Below, one piece after another: positions 1 through 8,057 of a stretch of DNA of 64,000 nucleotides. The notes below the pieces were generated by a model. The model made no database searches. It was not told the DNA's origin and saw only the letters and a program-made list of their open reading frames with translations. Source of the stretch: Clostridium weizhouense (GTDB lineage: Bacteria; Bacillota; Clostridia; Clostridiales; Clostridiaceae); the NCBI RefSeq assembly GCF_019431045.1, contig NZ_JAHXPT010000010.1, forward strand, positions 1 through 64,000, given 5' to 3'. Position 1 is the stretch's first letter, and every line of letters starts with the position of its first letter. Made by a program: the position numbers and the translations under genes.

Positions 1-5
1 AGAGC

Positions 6-46
6 AAATTCCATAATAATTTAAAATTAAATTTATTATGGAATTT
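6..46. terminator. 14-bp inverted repeat, probable terminator of an upstream gene
   Basis: Perfect arms AAATTCCATAATAA (6-19) and its complement (33-46) around a 13-nt loop. The stem is AT-rich and followed by a mixed T-rich stretch, so it could end a gene lying left of the window. A protein-binding palindrome is the alternative. Confidence 0.45.
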
Positions 47-67
47 ATTCAATAATTTTGATAATAA

Positions 68-529
68 CTGTCCGTAAGTCAGGATTTTGGATTCATAAAT
101 CCTGCTGCAGTGTCAAAATTAAATACTATTGCCTTAAAGGATGGAGAACTTCTAGCTGTTCTTCCACAAGAACATTCATTAGCAAAAGAAAGTTCAGTCA
201 CATTGAAACAGCTTGCAACTGAATCTTTTATTCTATTGGAAGAAGGGGCTCTCAATGAAGCTTTAGATGCTTTTCATGAACAAGATCTTCATCCAAATAT
301 CAAAATGTGTATTCATGATGATTATTCTATTCTTTCCATGATTGAAGAAGGCTTAGGAATAAGTATTTTGCCTGAATTAGTTCTAAGACGAGTGAGCTAT
401 GATATAGCTAAAGTTCCAATTAACCCACCTGTGACACGTACCATAGGAATTGCTTATAATAATCTAAAAACAATTCCTATAGCAAGTAGGTATTTTATTA
501 ATTACTTAAAGGAACATATTCCTGATTAA
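68..529 (+). pseudogene. LysR-family regulator remnant (effector domain only)
   Basis: The open frame begins right after a stop codon at 65-67 and encodes only the C-terminal half of a LysR-type effector-binding domain. Visible parts are a strand with LLAVLPQEHSLAK, then SFILLEEGALNEAL, then GLGISILPELVL and a C-terminal helix typical of LysR proteins. The N-terminal winged helix-turn-helix (about 60 residues), the linker helix and the first effector subdomain are missing, so it cannot bind DNA as a LysR regulator. The only starts are a GTG at 110 inside the domain and no Shine-Dalgarno site is visible. A 5'-deleted gene is the best reading. A terminator follows at 535. Confidence 0.75.
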
Positions 530-534
530 TTATA

Positions 535-579
535 GAGAATCAATTCTATATGGAGTTGGTTCTCCTTCTTATTTTTTCT
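535..579 (+). terminator. Rho-independent terminator after the LysR remnant
   Basis: Stem GAGAATCAATTC (535-546) pairs with GAGTTGGTTCTC (553-564), allowing G-U pairs, followed by a T-rich tract ending in TTTTTT. Confidence 0.7.
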
Positions 580-637
580 AGAAAAAAGTTTGTGATAAAT
601 CCTGTTAATATAAAAATAATCATATAAACTTTTGATA

Positions 638-666
638 TTGACATATATAGTTCAACTATATATAAT
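638..666 (+). promoter_or_regulatory. Consensus promoter with operator-like palindrome, PadR/DUF2812 operon
   Basis: TTGACA (638-643), 17-bp spacer, TATAAT (661-666): a perfect vegetative promoter. The spacer holds the palindrome TATAGTTCAACTATA (646-660), arms of 7 around one base. The position fits repression by the PadR protein encoded just downstream; that link is inferred. Confidence 0.75.
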
Positions 667-723
667 ACAAATATACAGTTAGGCTATATATTTGAGCTTT
701 ATAGTAAAGGAGTAAAAAAATAA

Positions 724-1035
724 ATGAAAAGAAATAAAAATTTACCACTTACAGAAACAGTTTATTATATTCTTTTATCTCTATTAGAACCAGCACATGG
801 ATATTTAATCATGCAAAAGGTTGAAGAATTAAGTGACGGAAAAGTAAGAATAGCAGCAGGAACATTATATGGTGCTATTGAAAATTTGCTAAAATTAAAA
901 TTTATTGAACCTGTTGAAAGTAACGATAGTAGACGAAAGGTTTATATTATAACGGATGAGGGAAAGAAGATATTACTTCTTGATTTTGAAAGAATGAAAC
1001 ATATAATTAATATTACTACGAATAATTTGAAATAG
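724..1035 (+). CDS. PadR-family transcriptional regulator
   Basis: A 103-residue protein consisting almost entirely of the PadR winged-helix domain. It shows ETVYYILLSLLEPAHGYLIM in helix 1-2, the recognition region AAGTLYGAIENLLK, and the wing SRRKVYIITDEGKK. The length fits the short PadR class (about 100-110 aa). An AAAGGAG site lies about 10 nt before the ATG. It is followed after 14 nt by a DUF2812 membrane protein, a pairing that is common in Firmicutes, where the PadR member usually represses the operon. A strong promoter with an embedded palindrome sits 58 bp upstream, consistent with autoregulation. The ligand is unknown. Confidence 0.9.
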   Translation: MKRNKNLPLTETVYYILLSLLEPAHGYLIMQKVEELSDGKVRIAAGTLYGAIENLLKLKFIEPVESNDSRRKVYIITDEGKKILLLDFERMKHIINITTNNLK

Positions 1036-1049
1036 ATTGGAGGGTAAAT

Positions 1050-1667
1050 ATGAAAAAATTTAGATTTTATATAAATTTTAATAAAGAAGAAAAATGGTTA
1101 AATGAAATGGGAAAATTAGGTTGGGAATTGAGTGATAAAAATATAAACTATGAATTTAGTAAAACTTCACCTCAAAATACTGTTATAAAAATTGATTATA
1201 GAAATTTTAAGTCAGATAATTACTTTCAAGATTATATTTTAATGTTTAAAGATTTCGGATGGGGACATATTGCTGGGAAAAAAAATTCTGGAAAGCAATA
1301 TTTTAAAAAAATAGATGATAAAGCAGGAGCGGATATTTTTTCTGATGTGAATTCTAAAGCAGAACGTTATAAGAAATTATCTAATATGTGGTTAACATTA
1401 GCAATGTGTTATGTTCCAATATTCATAAGCCTGATTACAACAAAAGTTATTAATGTAGCTGCATTTTTAAATCCTAAATTATTTTATTATACGTCTGGAT
1501 TATGGGAAAAAACAGGTGAACACTTTTGGAAAGCATTTTTATTTGAAACACCTTTTGTAATTATGAGAGGATTTTTCTGGTTGTTTTTTCCTTTGATAAT
1601 TATCTTATATAGTCTTTTTGCATTAAAAGCACAAAAGTATTATAAAAAGACCAATATCAGAAATTGA
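1050..1667 (+). CDS. DUF2812 domain membrane protein
   Basis: 205 residues. The N-terminal half (about 1-105) is the soluble DUF2812 fold, recognised from KKFRFYINFNKEEKWLNEMG near the start and the aromatic-rich WGHIAG segment. The C-terminal half carries two hydrophobic segments, about residues 112-135 and 165-190, ending in a basic tail. It is co-transcribed with the PadR gene 14 nt upstream and followed by a terminator at 1788. The molecular function of DUF2812 proteins is not established. The pairing suggests a membrane-stress or drug-response protein under PadR control, which is inference from context only. Confidence 0.85.
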   Translation: MKKFRFYINFNKEEKWLNEMGKLGWELSDKNINYEFSKTSPQNTVIKIDYRNFKSDNYFQDYILMFKDFGWGHIAGKKNSGKQYFKKIDDKAGADIFSDVNSKAERYKKLSNMWLTLAMCYVPIFISLITTKVINVAAFLNPKLFYYTSGLWEKTGEHFWKAFLFETPFVIMRGFFWLFFPLIIILYSLFALKAQKYYKKTNIRN

Positions 1668-1787
1668 CTATAAGAATTATTGGATAATTACTATTCATAA
1701 AACTAGAAATATTAAAAAAAGATGTACTAAAAGAATTATCAATTGCTAATGATACATTGAACTGTACCATAAATAAATGAAGTTTTT

Positions 1788-1828
1788 AACCTTAACCATC
1801 TAAATTACTTGGTTAAGGTTATTTTTTA
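1788..1828 (+). terminator. Rho-independent terminator
   Basis: Perfect 11-bp stem AACCTTAACCA (1788-1798) / TGGTTAAGGTT (1810-1820), followed by ATTTTTTATA. It closes the PadR-DUF2812 transcription unit. Confidence 0.85.
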
Positions 1829-2133
1829 TAGGTGAGAATTACTTTGTAAGACTGATCTTTAAGCAATAGTAATTTTTTATATGACAAAAAACAATTACAG
1901 GTCGGAGTAACTAAGATGAAATATCTTTTAACTACAAAGTATATATCCAGATAAACAAAATTAAAAGAGATGTTTAATTAATAAAAAGTAAGCGCATAGT
2001 ATTAAAGTGATATTTAGGAGAAGATATATATATAATTTAAATAATGGTAACCAATTTCTTTACCAATGAACAAAAAGATTATCTATTTGCTATAATGGTT
2101 TAAATAAATGAACGAAAGGCAGGAAATGTACTC
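1829..2133. other. Intergenic region with promoter for the nitroreductase operon
   Basis: No gene seen. A TATAAT box lies at 2091-2096. An imperfect palindrome TGGTAA...TTTACCA lies at about 2045-2066 and could be an ArsR-family operator for the downstream nitroreductase-ArsR pair; this is tentative. The stretch before it (about 1720-1785) reads as the last 20 codons of an unidentified gene ending ...CTINK-stop. Confidence 0.35.
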
Positions 2134-2907
2134 ATGAAAGAGCATATTATTCAAGTAGATAAAAATCTTTGTATTGGTTGTGAGCTTTGTAAAGGTGATT
2201 GTCCAGTAAATAATATTATCATTAAAGAAAAAAAGGCAGTAATTAAAAATCAGGAGTGTATTAAGTGTGGACATTGTGAAGCAATTTGCCCTAAAGGTGC
2301 TGTTACTTTAACTGGATTTAGTGAAAAAACAATGGATATTACAGATAAATCTACACTAAATCAAAAAGATTTATTAATAGCACTTAAAACAAGAAGAACT
2401 ATTCGTCAATTTAAAAATAGCGAAGTTCCTTTGGAAATTATACAGCAAATTATTGAGGCAGGACGAGTAACTCCAAGTGCTAAAAATGCTCAAAATGTAT
2501 CATATATTGTTTTAAGTAAAGATAAAGAGAAGTATGAAGAAGTTGCAGTGAAATTTTTTAGAAAAATTCAAGGTTTTGCAAAACTTTGGATGAAGGCTGC
2601 AAGAGAAGTTGTAATTGATGATAATTTCTTTTTTAAGAAAGCACCAATTGCAATTATGGTAGTAACTAAAGATAAAGTTAGTGGTTCTCTTGCAGCAAGT
2701 AATATGGCTTTAATGGCAGAATCTTATGGTTTAGGAGTATTGTATAGTGGATTTTTTACAAGTGTAGCAAACTATTCAAAAAAATTGCGTAAAATTTTAA
2801 ACTTGAAATATAGTGATCATGTAGTAACAACTTTAGTAATTGGGTACCCAAATGTGAAATATAGAAGAACAACTAAAAAAGAGGAAGCTATGATTAGATA
2901 TTTATAA
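2134..2907 (+). CDS. Ferredoxin-nitroreductase fusion protein
   Basis: 257 residues. The N-terminus (about 8-60) carries two 4Fe-4S cluster motifs of the CxxCxxCxxxCP type: CIGCELCKGDCP and CIKCGHCEAICP. From about residue 85 a nitroreductase-like FMN domain follows, with RRTIRQFK, VTPSAKNAQN and a late GLGVLYSGF loop. Fusions of this kind are widespread in anaerobes and are predicted to pass electrons from clusters to FMN; the substrate is unknown. An ArsR-family regulator starts 17 nt after the stop, so the two form an operon and the regulator probably controls it. The ATG at 2134 is the first in frame after a stop. Confidence 0.9.
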   Translation: MKEHIIQVDKNLCIGCELCKGDCPVNNIIIKEKKAVIKNQECIKCGHCEAICPKGAVTLTGFSEKTMDITDKSTLNQKDLLIALKTRRTIRQFKNSEVPLEIIQQIIEAGRVTPSAKNAQNVSYIVLSKDKEKYEEVAVKFFRKIQGFAKLWMKAAREVVIDDNFFFKKAPIAIMVVTKDKVSGSLAASNMALMAESYGLGVLYSGFFTSVANYSKKLRKILNLKYSDHVVTTLVIGYPNVKYRRTTKKEEAMIRYL

Positions 2908-2924
2908 ATATTAGGAGAGAAAGT

Positions 2925-3290
2925 ATGAAAAATGAATGTAATGAACGATTAGAGGAGATAGCATCAAAATTTAAAATGTGCGGTGAAGCTATTTATGCTA
3001 TAGGAGATGAAACTAGACAATTAATTTTACTTACTCTTTTAGAAAGTGATTTTAATGGAATCAGAGTAGGCGAAATTTCAAAGAAAACTCATCTTTCTAG
3101 ACCCGCTGTTTCTCATCATCTGCAAATATTAAAAAGAGCAGAAATTGTAAATGTCCGCAAAGAAGGGACAAAAAATTATTATTATCTTGATTCAAATGAA
3201 TCTCAATGGAAAAATATAAGAGAACTAATAAACCTTATATTTATAGGCATACAACATATTAGTGCAGATGATAAAAGAAAAGAGGAATAA
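2925..3290 (+). CDS. ArsR-family winged-helix regulator
   Basis: 121 residues with the ArsR fold: GDETRQLILLTLLES, then the recognition helix region HLSRPAVSHHLQILKRAEIV, then the wing RKEGTKNYYYLD. There is no clear ELCVCDL-type metal motif, so a metal-sensing role is not supported. A CNERLEE...KMCGEA stretch places two cysteines near the N-terminus, which might sense redox state; this is speculation. It sits 17 nt downstream of the ferredoxin-nitroreductase gene with SD AGGAGAG. The gene faces the SDR gene across a shared hairpin. Confidence 0.88.
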   Translation: MKNECNERLEEIASKFKMCGEAIYAIGDETRQLILLTLLESDFNGIRVGEISKKTHLSRPAVSHHLQILKRAEIVNVRKEGTKNYYYLDSNESQWKNIRELINLIFIGIQHISADDKRKEE

Positions 3291-3300
3291 GCTTTTTAAA

Positions 3301-3350
3301 ATAATCAAAGAGTAAGCACCTGTATTAATTATAGATGCTTCTTTGATTAT
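3301..3350. terminator. Bidirectional terminator between convergent genes
   Basis: ATAATCAAAG (3301-3310) pairs with CTTTGATTAT at 3341-3350, with further pairing of AAGCA and TGCTT inside. On the minus strand it is followed by TTTTAAAAA, so it best serves the leftward SDR gene. Confidence 0.6.
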
Positions 3351-3366
3351 CGATTAATATATAATT

Positions 3367-4161
3367 CTATAATGTACAACTATTTTGGTTATTTTTAGGA
3401 TTTCCTGAATAATTAAATAATGGAGAACTTAATTCAAATTCAAAAGATTCTCTATTAACTATTCCAAGTACCTTGTTACTATCATATAATTTTAATAAAA
3501 AATCAGCCATTTGTTTACTAGTATGATAAGTAGCAAAAGACTTCTCATAATCATATTTTTGTACATTATTAGCTATTTTCCCGAAGTTTGTCTTTGTAGC
3601 TGCTGGTGCAAGTACTTTTGCTTGTAGTTTTGCATTACAAGCTTTTAACTCTCTTGCTAAGCCTTCAGTAAATATACTTACAAAAAATTTACTTGCACAA
3701 TATGTAACAGCATTTGGTACAATAATATATCCACCACTAGAAGAAATATTTATAAGTTGTGTATTATCAATATTTTTATAATCATGTACAAATAGTGAGG
3801 ATAATACTACTAAAGCTTCTATATTTAATCTAAGCATGGTTTCAACTTTTTCTAAATTTTGATTAGCCACACTAGAATAATTACCAAAACCTGCATTATT
3901 AACCAATGTTTCAATACAATAGGGTTTCAATTCTTCATAAAGTTTATGTACATTTGATATTACAGATAAATCAACACATTTAATTATTACATCTAATGAT
4001 GGACTTTCCTGTAAAATTTCTTCTTTTAATTTTTCTAAATTTTCTTTACTACGTGCAACTATAATCAAATTCTTACCACGTTTTGCAAAAACCTTTGCAG
4101 TTTCATATCCTATTCCAGAACTTGAACCTGTAATAACTGTATATTTTTGTTTTTTATTCAT
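3367..4161 (-). CDS. Short-chain dehydrogenase/reductase
   Basis: 264 residues of classical SDR type. The cofactor motif is TGSSSGIGYETA (about 11-22), followed by NNAGFGN, the catalytic serine in ISSSGG and the YCASK motif. I chose the ATG at 4161 because GGGAGTGG stands 5 nt before it; a longer ATG form starting at 4176 would lie inside that site. It is divergent from a MerR-family gene and its promoter has the 19-bp spacer and central palindrome that MerR proteins distort to activate. Inducible expression by that MerR is therefore very likely. The substrate cannot be told from sequence. Confidence 0.9.
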   Translation of the reverse strand: MNKKQKYTVITGSSSGIGYETAKVFAKRGKNLIIVARSKENLEKLKEEILQESPSLDVIIKCVDLSVISNVHKLYEELKPYCIETLVNNAGFGNYSSVANQNLEKVETMLRLNIEALVVLSSLFVHDYKNIDNTQLINISSSGGYIIVPNAVTYCASKFFVSIFTEGLARELKACNAKLQAKVLAPAATKTNFGKIANNVQKYDYEKSFATYHTSKQMADFLLKLYDSNKVLGIVNRESFEFELSSPLFNYSGNPKNNQNSCTL

Positions 4162-4193
4162 TTGAACCACTCCCATTTTTATGATATATTGGA

Positions 4194-4238
4194 ATTATAT
4201 AATCTGGAGTTGACTCTAGGTCAAGTTCTAATTTTAAT
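4194..4238. promoter_or_regulatory. Divergent MerR-type promoter/operator
   Basis: Minus strand: TTGACC (4224-4219), 19-bp spacer, TATAAT (4199-4194) driving the SDR gene. The spacer contains the inverted repeat CTGGAGT-TG-ACTCTAG (4204-4219). Plus strand: TTGACT (4210-4215), 17-bp spacer, TTTAAT (4233-4238) driving merR. The over-long spacer plus palindrome is the hallmark of MerR activation. The overlapping -35 boxes let MerR repress itself and activate the SDR gene. Confidence 0.85.
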
Positions 4239-4258
4239 CCTTAAAAGGAGAATTAAAA

Positions 4259-4624
4259 ATGAATTATTCAATAGGAGAATTTTCAAAGCTTACTAATTTA
4301 AGCATAGATACATTACGTTACTATGAAAAAGAAGGCTTAATTACCCCAGAACGTAAAAAAAATGGTAGACGTTATTATAGTGAAAAAGATGTAACATGGA
4401 TAGCATTTATAAAAAGATTAAAAGAAACTAAAATGCCTATCAAGGAAATTCAAAAGTATGCAAAATTACGAGCTATTGGGAACTCTACTATGTCTGAAAG
4501 AATGGATATACTTATAAAGCATAAAACTGTATTAAAAGAAGAAATTACTAAAGCTAACGAAAATCTTCAAAAATTAAATGAAAAAATTGATTTTTATAAA
4601 TCAGCAATAGATTTTAGTGTATAA
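4259..4624 (+). CDS. MerR-family regulator, short single-domain type
   Basis: 121 residues. The N-terminus is a MerR winged helix (YSIGEFSKLTNLSIDTLRYY, then EKEGLITPERKKNGRRYYS). A dimerisation helix follows (about 75-115), with no extra effector domain and no conserved metal-binding cysteines. This is the AdhR/YfmP-like class, whose members often sense aldehydes or other electrophiles and control neighbouring oxidoreductases. It is divergent from an SDR gene with a shared operator region, which supports that role. SD AAAGGAG precedes the ATG. Confidence 0.9.
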   Translation: MNYSIGEFSKLTNLSIDTLRYYEKEGLITPERKKNGRRYYSEKDVTWIAFIKRLKETKMPIKEIQKYAKLRAIGNSTMSERMDILIKHKTVLKEEITKANENLQKLNEKIDFYKSAIDFSV

Positions 4625-4678
4625 AGGAAGGAAAGCTATGAAAAAATATTTAAAAATGCATCCTAAGAACCGAATTAA

Positions 4679-4714
4679 CTCTGTACAAATAAAGTGATGA
4701 AGCGTTGTACAGAG
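4679..4714. repeat. 10-bp perfect inverted repeat
   Basis: CTCTGTACAA (4679-4688) and TTGTACAGAG (4705-4714) around a 16-nt loop. There is no following T tract, so it is not an ordinary terminator. It overlaps the end of a 19-codon open frame (4639-4698) with a good SD, which is probably a gene remnant. A second weak hairpin (CCTG...CAGG, about 4747-4762) follows. Confidence 0.5.
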
Positions 4715-4859
4715 AATAGAAGAAAGATTCATCAAAAATTATTATGCCTGGAATAAATCAGGTTTTATTTTGATACTTTTTTGATTGGATATTTTGATAT
4801 GAAACTTTGTTCATCGTTTTATCGAAGTAGTTATCATAATATTATCAAAGGAGAATAGA

Positions 4860-5678
4860 ATGTTTAGATTAAAAAAACCAATTATTACAATGGAAACAAT
4901 AAGAGCAATGGAGGATATGTCTTATTTCACTCATGCACTTATATTTGATGATTTACTTATTATTGCACAAAAAGAAACGAATTGCTTTGTTTTAAAAACA
5001 ACGGATGGATTAATTGTAATAGATGCTATATGGCCGTGTGAAGAGGCATTTAATGCAATTGTTTTTGCAATTAAAGATGTGGGATGGAAACCTGAAGATA
5101 TAAAAAAACTAGTATTAACTCATGGACATGTAGACCATACAGGATGTGGGAAATGGATTGTAAATGCTTTTCATGCTAAAACATATTTATCAAAAAGAGA
5201 TGATATCTTTTGGCAGACTGAACCTGCAAAAAAGAATCGACCTGAAACATGGAAAGACTATACAATTGATGTTTATGTGAAAGATGGTGATACAATCACT
5301 CTTGGTGATAAAACAATTTATGTTTATGATACTCCAGGACATACACCAGGTGGCCTTAGCTTTATATTTAATGTAACGGAAAACAAGAAGATATATCAGG
5401 CTGCTTTATGGGGAGGCTCTAATCCTCCAGCAAATCTACAAGATATTATTCTTTACATGAAGTCATTAGATTACTTCATGGAACAATGTGAAAATAAAAA
5501 TGTAGAGATAGCACTTAGTAATCATACAGGATTAGATAATGGAATGGAACGTATTGTATATTCACAAAAAAGAATGAGTTATATGCCAAATATTTATTTA
5601 ATTGGACAGAGCGGATTTCGTAGATATTGTCAGTTATTTCGTAACTTATGTTATGAAAAATTAGAAATGATGAAATAG
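4860..5678 (+). CDS. Metallo-beta-lactamase-fold hydrolase (B3-like layout)
   Basis: 272 residues with the metallo-hydrolase motif THGHVDHTG around residues 87-95, then a third metal ligand in DTPGHTPGG (about 160-168) and a late NHTG (about 220). The spacing resembles subclass B3-like members of the superfamily. No signal peptide is present and the protein looks cytosolic, so it need not be a beta-lactamase; hydrolysis of thioesters or other small esters is equally possible. SD AAAGGAG stands before the ATG. It is a single-gene unit flanked by terminators. Confidence 0.8.
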   Translation: MFRLKKPIITMETIRAMEDMSYFTHALIFDDLLIIAQKETNCFVLKTTDGLIVIDAIWPCEEAFNAIVFAIKDVGWKPEDIKKLVLTHGHVDHTGCGKWIVNAFHAKTYLSKRDDIFWQTEPAKKNRPETWKDYTIDVYVKDGDTITLGDKTIYVYDTPGHTPGGLSFIFNVTENKKIYQAALWGGSNPPANLQDIILYMKSLDYFMEQCENKNVEIALSNHTGLDNGMERIVYSQKRMSYMPNIYLIGQSGFRRYCQLFRNLCYEKLEMMK

Positions 5679-5717
5679 ATCTTATTTAGAAGAACCGTAC
5701 TATAAATAAGTATATTT

Positions 5718-5757
5718 TAGCCTTAGACATTTATATAACTTGTCTAAGGCTATTTTT
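5718..5757 (+). terminator. Rho-independent terminator
   Basis: Perfect 12-bp stem TAGCCTTAGACA (5718-5729) / TGTCTAAGGCTA (5741-5752), then TTTTT. Confidence 0.9.
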
Positions 5758-5857
5758 ATAAGTGAAAATGGTATATAACAAGTAACGGAGGTTTTTACTA
5801 AAATTAGATATTGAAAGATATGAGTTAATTTTATATTGATTTTTACAATGCATATTT

Positions 5858-5910
5858 ATGACCGCCTATATGTAGCTTAAATAGCTAATTATAAGCGGTT
5901 ATGTTTTTAT
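5858..5910 (+). terminator. Second terminator-like hairpin
   Basis: ATGACCGC (5858-5865) pairs with GCGGTTAT (5895-5902) with one G-T pair. An inner TAGCT/AGCTA stem is present and GTTTTTAT follows. It lies between the metallo-hydrolase and the two-component operon. Confidence 0.55.
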
Positions 5911-5968
5911 AATAGTAATTTTATATTTAAAAAATTATATAAAATAAAAAAGTATCGAAAAAGTAAAC

Positions 5969-5989
5969 AGTTTAAAATTAGTTTAAAAT
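5969..5989 (+). promoter_or_regulatory. Direct repeat upstream of the two-component operon
   Basis: AGTTTAAAAT occurs twice (5969-5978 and 5980-5989) with 11-bp periodicity, the spacing expected for an OmpR/PhoB-class regulator. A related AGTTTAAATT occurs at 7838-7847 upstream of the MATE gene. Autoregulation by the adjacent response regulator is inferred. Confidence 0.5.
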
Positions 5990-6022
5990 AAGATGATAAA
6001 ATAAATTAGGGTGGTGTTTGAT

Positions 6023-6706
6023 ATGATTAAAATATTAATAGTAGAAGATGATAAAAATATAAATAAGTTAATACAATCATTATTAAAAAATGAGAATTAT
6101 GAAATAGTAACAGCTTTTGATGGTGATGAAGCTTTGAAAAAAATAGATAACGAAAAAGTGGACATGGTTATTACAGATATTATGATGCCGAATATGGATG
6201 GATGGGAATTATGCAAGGAGATTAGAGAGTTTAGCAACATGCCAATTTTAATGTTAACTGTGTTGGGGGAAACAAGTCAGAAAGTAAAAGGGTTTGAAAT
6301 TGGTGCTGATGATTATTTAACAAAACCATTTGAACCACTAGAACTTGTAGTACGGGTAAAATCATTGTTAAAGAGGTATCATTTAAATGAGTCACAATCA
6401 ATAAATATAGGTAATATTTCTATTGATAAAAAGAATTTTATCCTTAGAGTAGGTAATCAAAACATTACATTGCCATTAAAGGAATTTGAGTTGTTATTTA
6501 CACTTGCTAGTATGCCAGGAAAGACATTTTCTAGGGATTTATTAATAGAAAATATTTGGGGTTATGATTTTGATGGTAATGAAAGAACTTTAGATGTGCA
6601 TATTGGGAGACTTCGTGATAGATTTCCTCAAGATGTTTCAGGCGTGAAAATAACAACTATAAGAGGATTAGGTTATAGATTGGAGGAAGTAGATTGTGAA
6701 GGATGA
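6023..6706 (+). CDS. OmpR/PhoB-family response regulator
   Basis: 227 residues from the ATG at 6023, which has AGGGTGG about 9 nt upstream; a GTG form at 6011 would overlap that site. The receiver domain (1-120) has the acidic pocket EDD (8-10), phospho-acceptor Asp52 in ITDIMMPNMDG, and the late KPF lysine. The winged-helix domain (about 130-225) ends in the usual IRGLGYRLE. The histidine kinase gene overlaps its last 11 nt, so the pair is translationally coupled. A MATE pump gene follows after a terminator and is a candidate target. Confidence 0.95.
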   Translation: MIKILIVEDDKNINKLIQSLLKNENYEIVTAFDGDEALKKIDNEKVDMVITDIMMPNMDGWELCKEIREFSNMPILMLTVLGETSQKVKGFEIGADDYLTKPFEPLELVVRVKSLLKRYHLNESQSINIGNISIDKKNFILRVGNQNITLPLKEFELLFTLASMPGKTFSRDLLIENIWGYDFDGNERTLDVHIGRLRDRFPQDVSGVKITTIRGLGYRLEEVDCEG

Positions 6707-7745
6707 TAAAGATAGGTTAGCACACCATATTAGAAATACAATTGGAATAATAGTATCTATTATTATTGGATTTTTTGTAATATATAAGATTTTTAATATT
6801 AAGGTTAATTTTTATATTATCACGTTAAATATACTAAGTTGTTTTTTAGGAATTGCAATATATTTAGTAGGAATTTATATAATTTATAAACGTGTTGGGC
6901 ATTCAAAAGATAACTTTAAAATGGTATTTAATGCGCTGGATAGAATATCTAATGGAGATTTTGGGGTTTTTATAGAAAGTGAAAAGTATGAAAATAATCC
7001 TCATAATCATTTAATGAAGGAGCTGGCTGAAAAAGTAAATAGTATGGTAAAGCAACTAAGCAATATGGAAATGATGCGTCAAGATTTTGTGTCTAATGTA
7101 TCTCATGAAATACAATCTCCACTTACGTCTATACAAGGGTTTGCTGTATTATTACAAAATGACAGGTTATCACCTGAAGAAAAGAAATCATATCTTGGAA
7201 TTATTCAAATGGAATCTAAGAGATTATCTAAGTTAAGTGATAATTTATTAAAGTTATCTGCTTTGGATTGTGAGACAAAGGAATTACAAATCAAAAGTTA
7301 TGATTTAAGTAAACAACTTAGAAATATTATTTTATCTTTAGAACCTCAATGGTTAGATAAGAACATTGAATTTGTAATAGAATTTTCAGACGTTACTATA
7401 AATGCTGATGAAGAGCTTATGAGTGAGGTTTGGATCAATCTGCTAAATAATAGTATCAAATTCACTCCTTATGGAAGCAAAATTTATGTATCAATTAAAA
7501 AAGAACCAGATGGTATTGATGTAATAATTAAGGACAGTGGTATTGGTATAAGTGAAGAAGAACAAAAATGCATATTTGAACGTTTTTATATGATAGATAA
7601 ATCTAGAAAAAGAGAACTTGGAGGAAATGGATTAGGCCTTTCTATTGTTAAAAAAATAGTTGATCTTCACAAAGGAAATATAAAAGTTCAAAGTGATATA
7701 AATAAAGGAGCAACATTTATTATATCACTTCCCATAGAAAATTAA
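6696..7745 (+). CDS. Sensor histidine kinase
   Basis: 349 residues, GTG start with TTGGAGG upstream, overlapping the response-regulator gene by 11 nt. Two membrane helices (about 12-31 and 40-64) are separated by only a few residues, so there is almost no extracellular sensor domain. This suggests sensing at or within the membrane, as in antibiotic and envelope-stress kinases. The H-box is SHEIQSPLTS with His137. The ATP domain has the N-box NLLNNSIKFTP, DSGIGIS, the F-box FERFYMID and the G2 box GGNGLGLS. A strong hairpin terminator follows. Confidence 0.95.
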   Translation: MKDDKDRLAHHIRNTIGIIVSIIIGFFVIYKIFNIKVNFYIITLNILSCFLGIAIYLVGIYIIYKRVGHSKDNFKMVFNALDRISNGDFGVFIESEKYENNPHNHLMKELAEKVNSMVKQLSNMEMMRQDFVSNVSHEIQSPLTSIQGFAVLLQNDRLSPEEKKSYLGIIQMESKRLSKLSDNLLKLSALDCETKELQIKSYDLSKQLRNIILSLEPQWLDKNIEFVIEFSDVTINADEELMSEVWINLLNNSIKFTPYGSKIYVSIKKEPDGIDVIIKDSGIGISEEEQKCIFERFYMIDKSRKRELGGNGLGLSIVKKIVDLHKGNIKVQSDINKGATFIISLPIEN

Positions 7746-7754
7746 ATTGGCGTT

Positions 7755-7808
7755 AAAACTGTGTTTAATCCTGTAACTTTTACAAGATTAAAATACAGTT
7801 TTTTATTT
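7755..7808 (+). terminator. Terminator of the two-component operon
   Basis: AAAACTGT and TTTAATC (from 7755) pair with GATTAAA and ACAGTTTT (to 7804), one mismatch between the two blocks, followed by TTATTTTG. Confidence 0.8.
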
Positions 7809-8057
7809 TGCTAATAAAATATAAAAATTTAAATACAGTTTAAATTGGTGCGCTAAAATAAATTTGCTTAAGACAACAAGAAAATTGGAAATATAAATAT
7901 TGGATTTATTAAACAATTATGAAAGAAGTAAGGAAGGAGTATGGTTTAAAAAAATAAGAAGAAATAAGATCTTTTTAGAACTGTGTATCTTATGCATCTA
8001 TTAAAACTATTTTAAAACATGTTTGATATGAATGGCAAAATGAAAGGATTGATATAA
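7809..8057. other. Intergenic region before the MATE gene
   Basis: No gene or conserved RNA recognised. It holds one copy of AGTTTAAATT (7838-7847), resembling the repeat upstream of the two-component operon, and an unused SD-like AAGGAAGGAG near 7931-7940. Confidence 0.3.
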
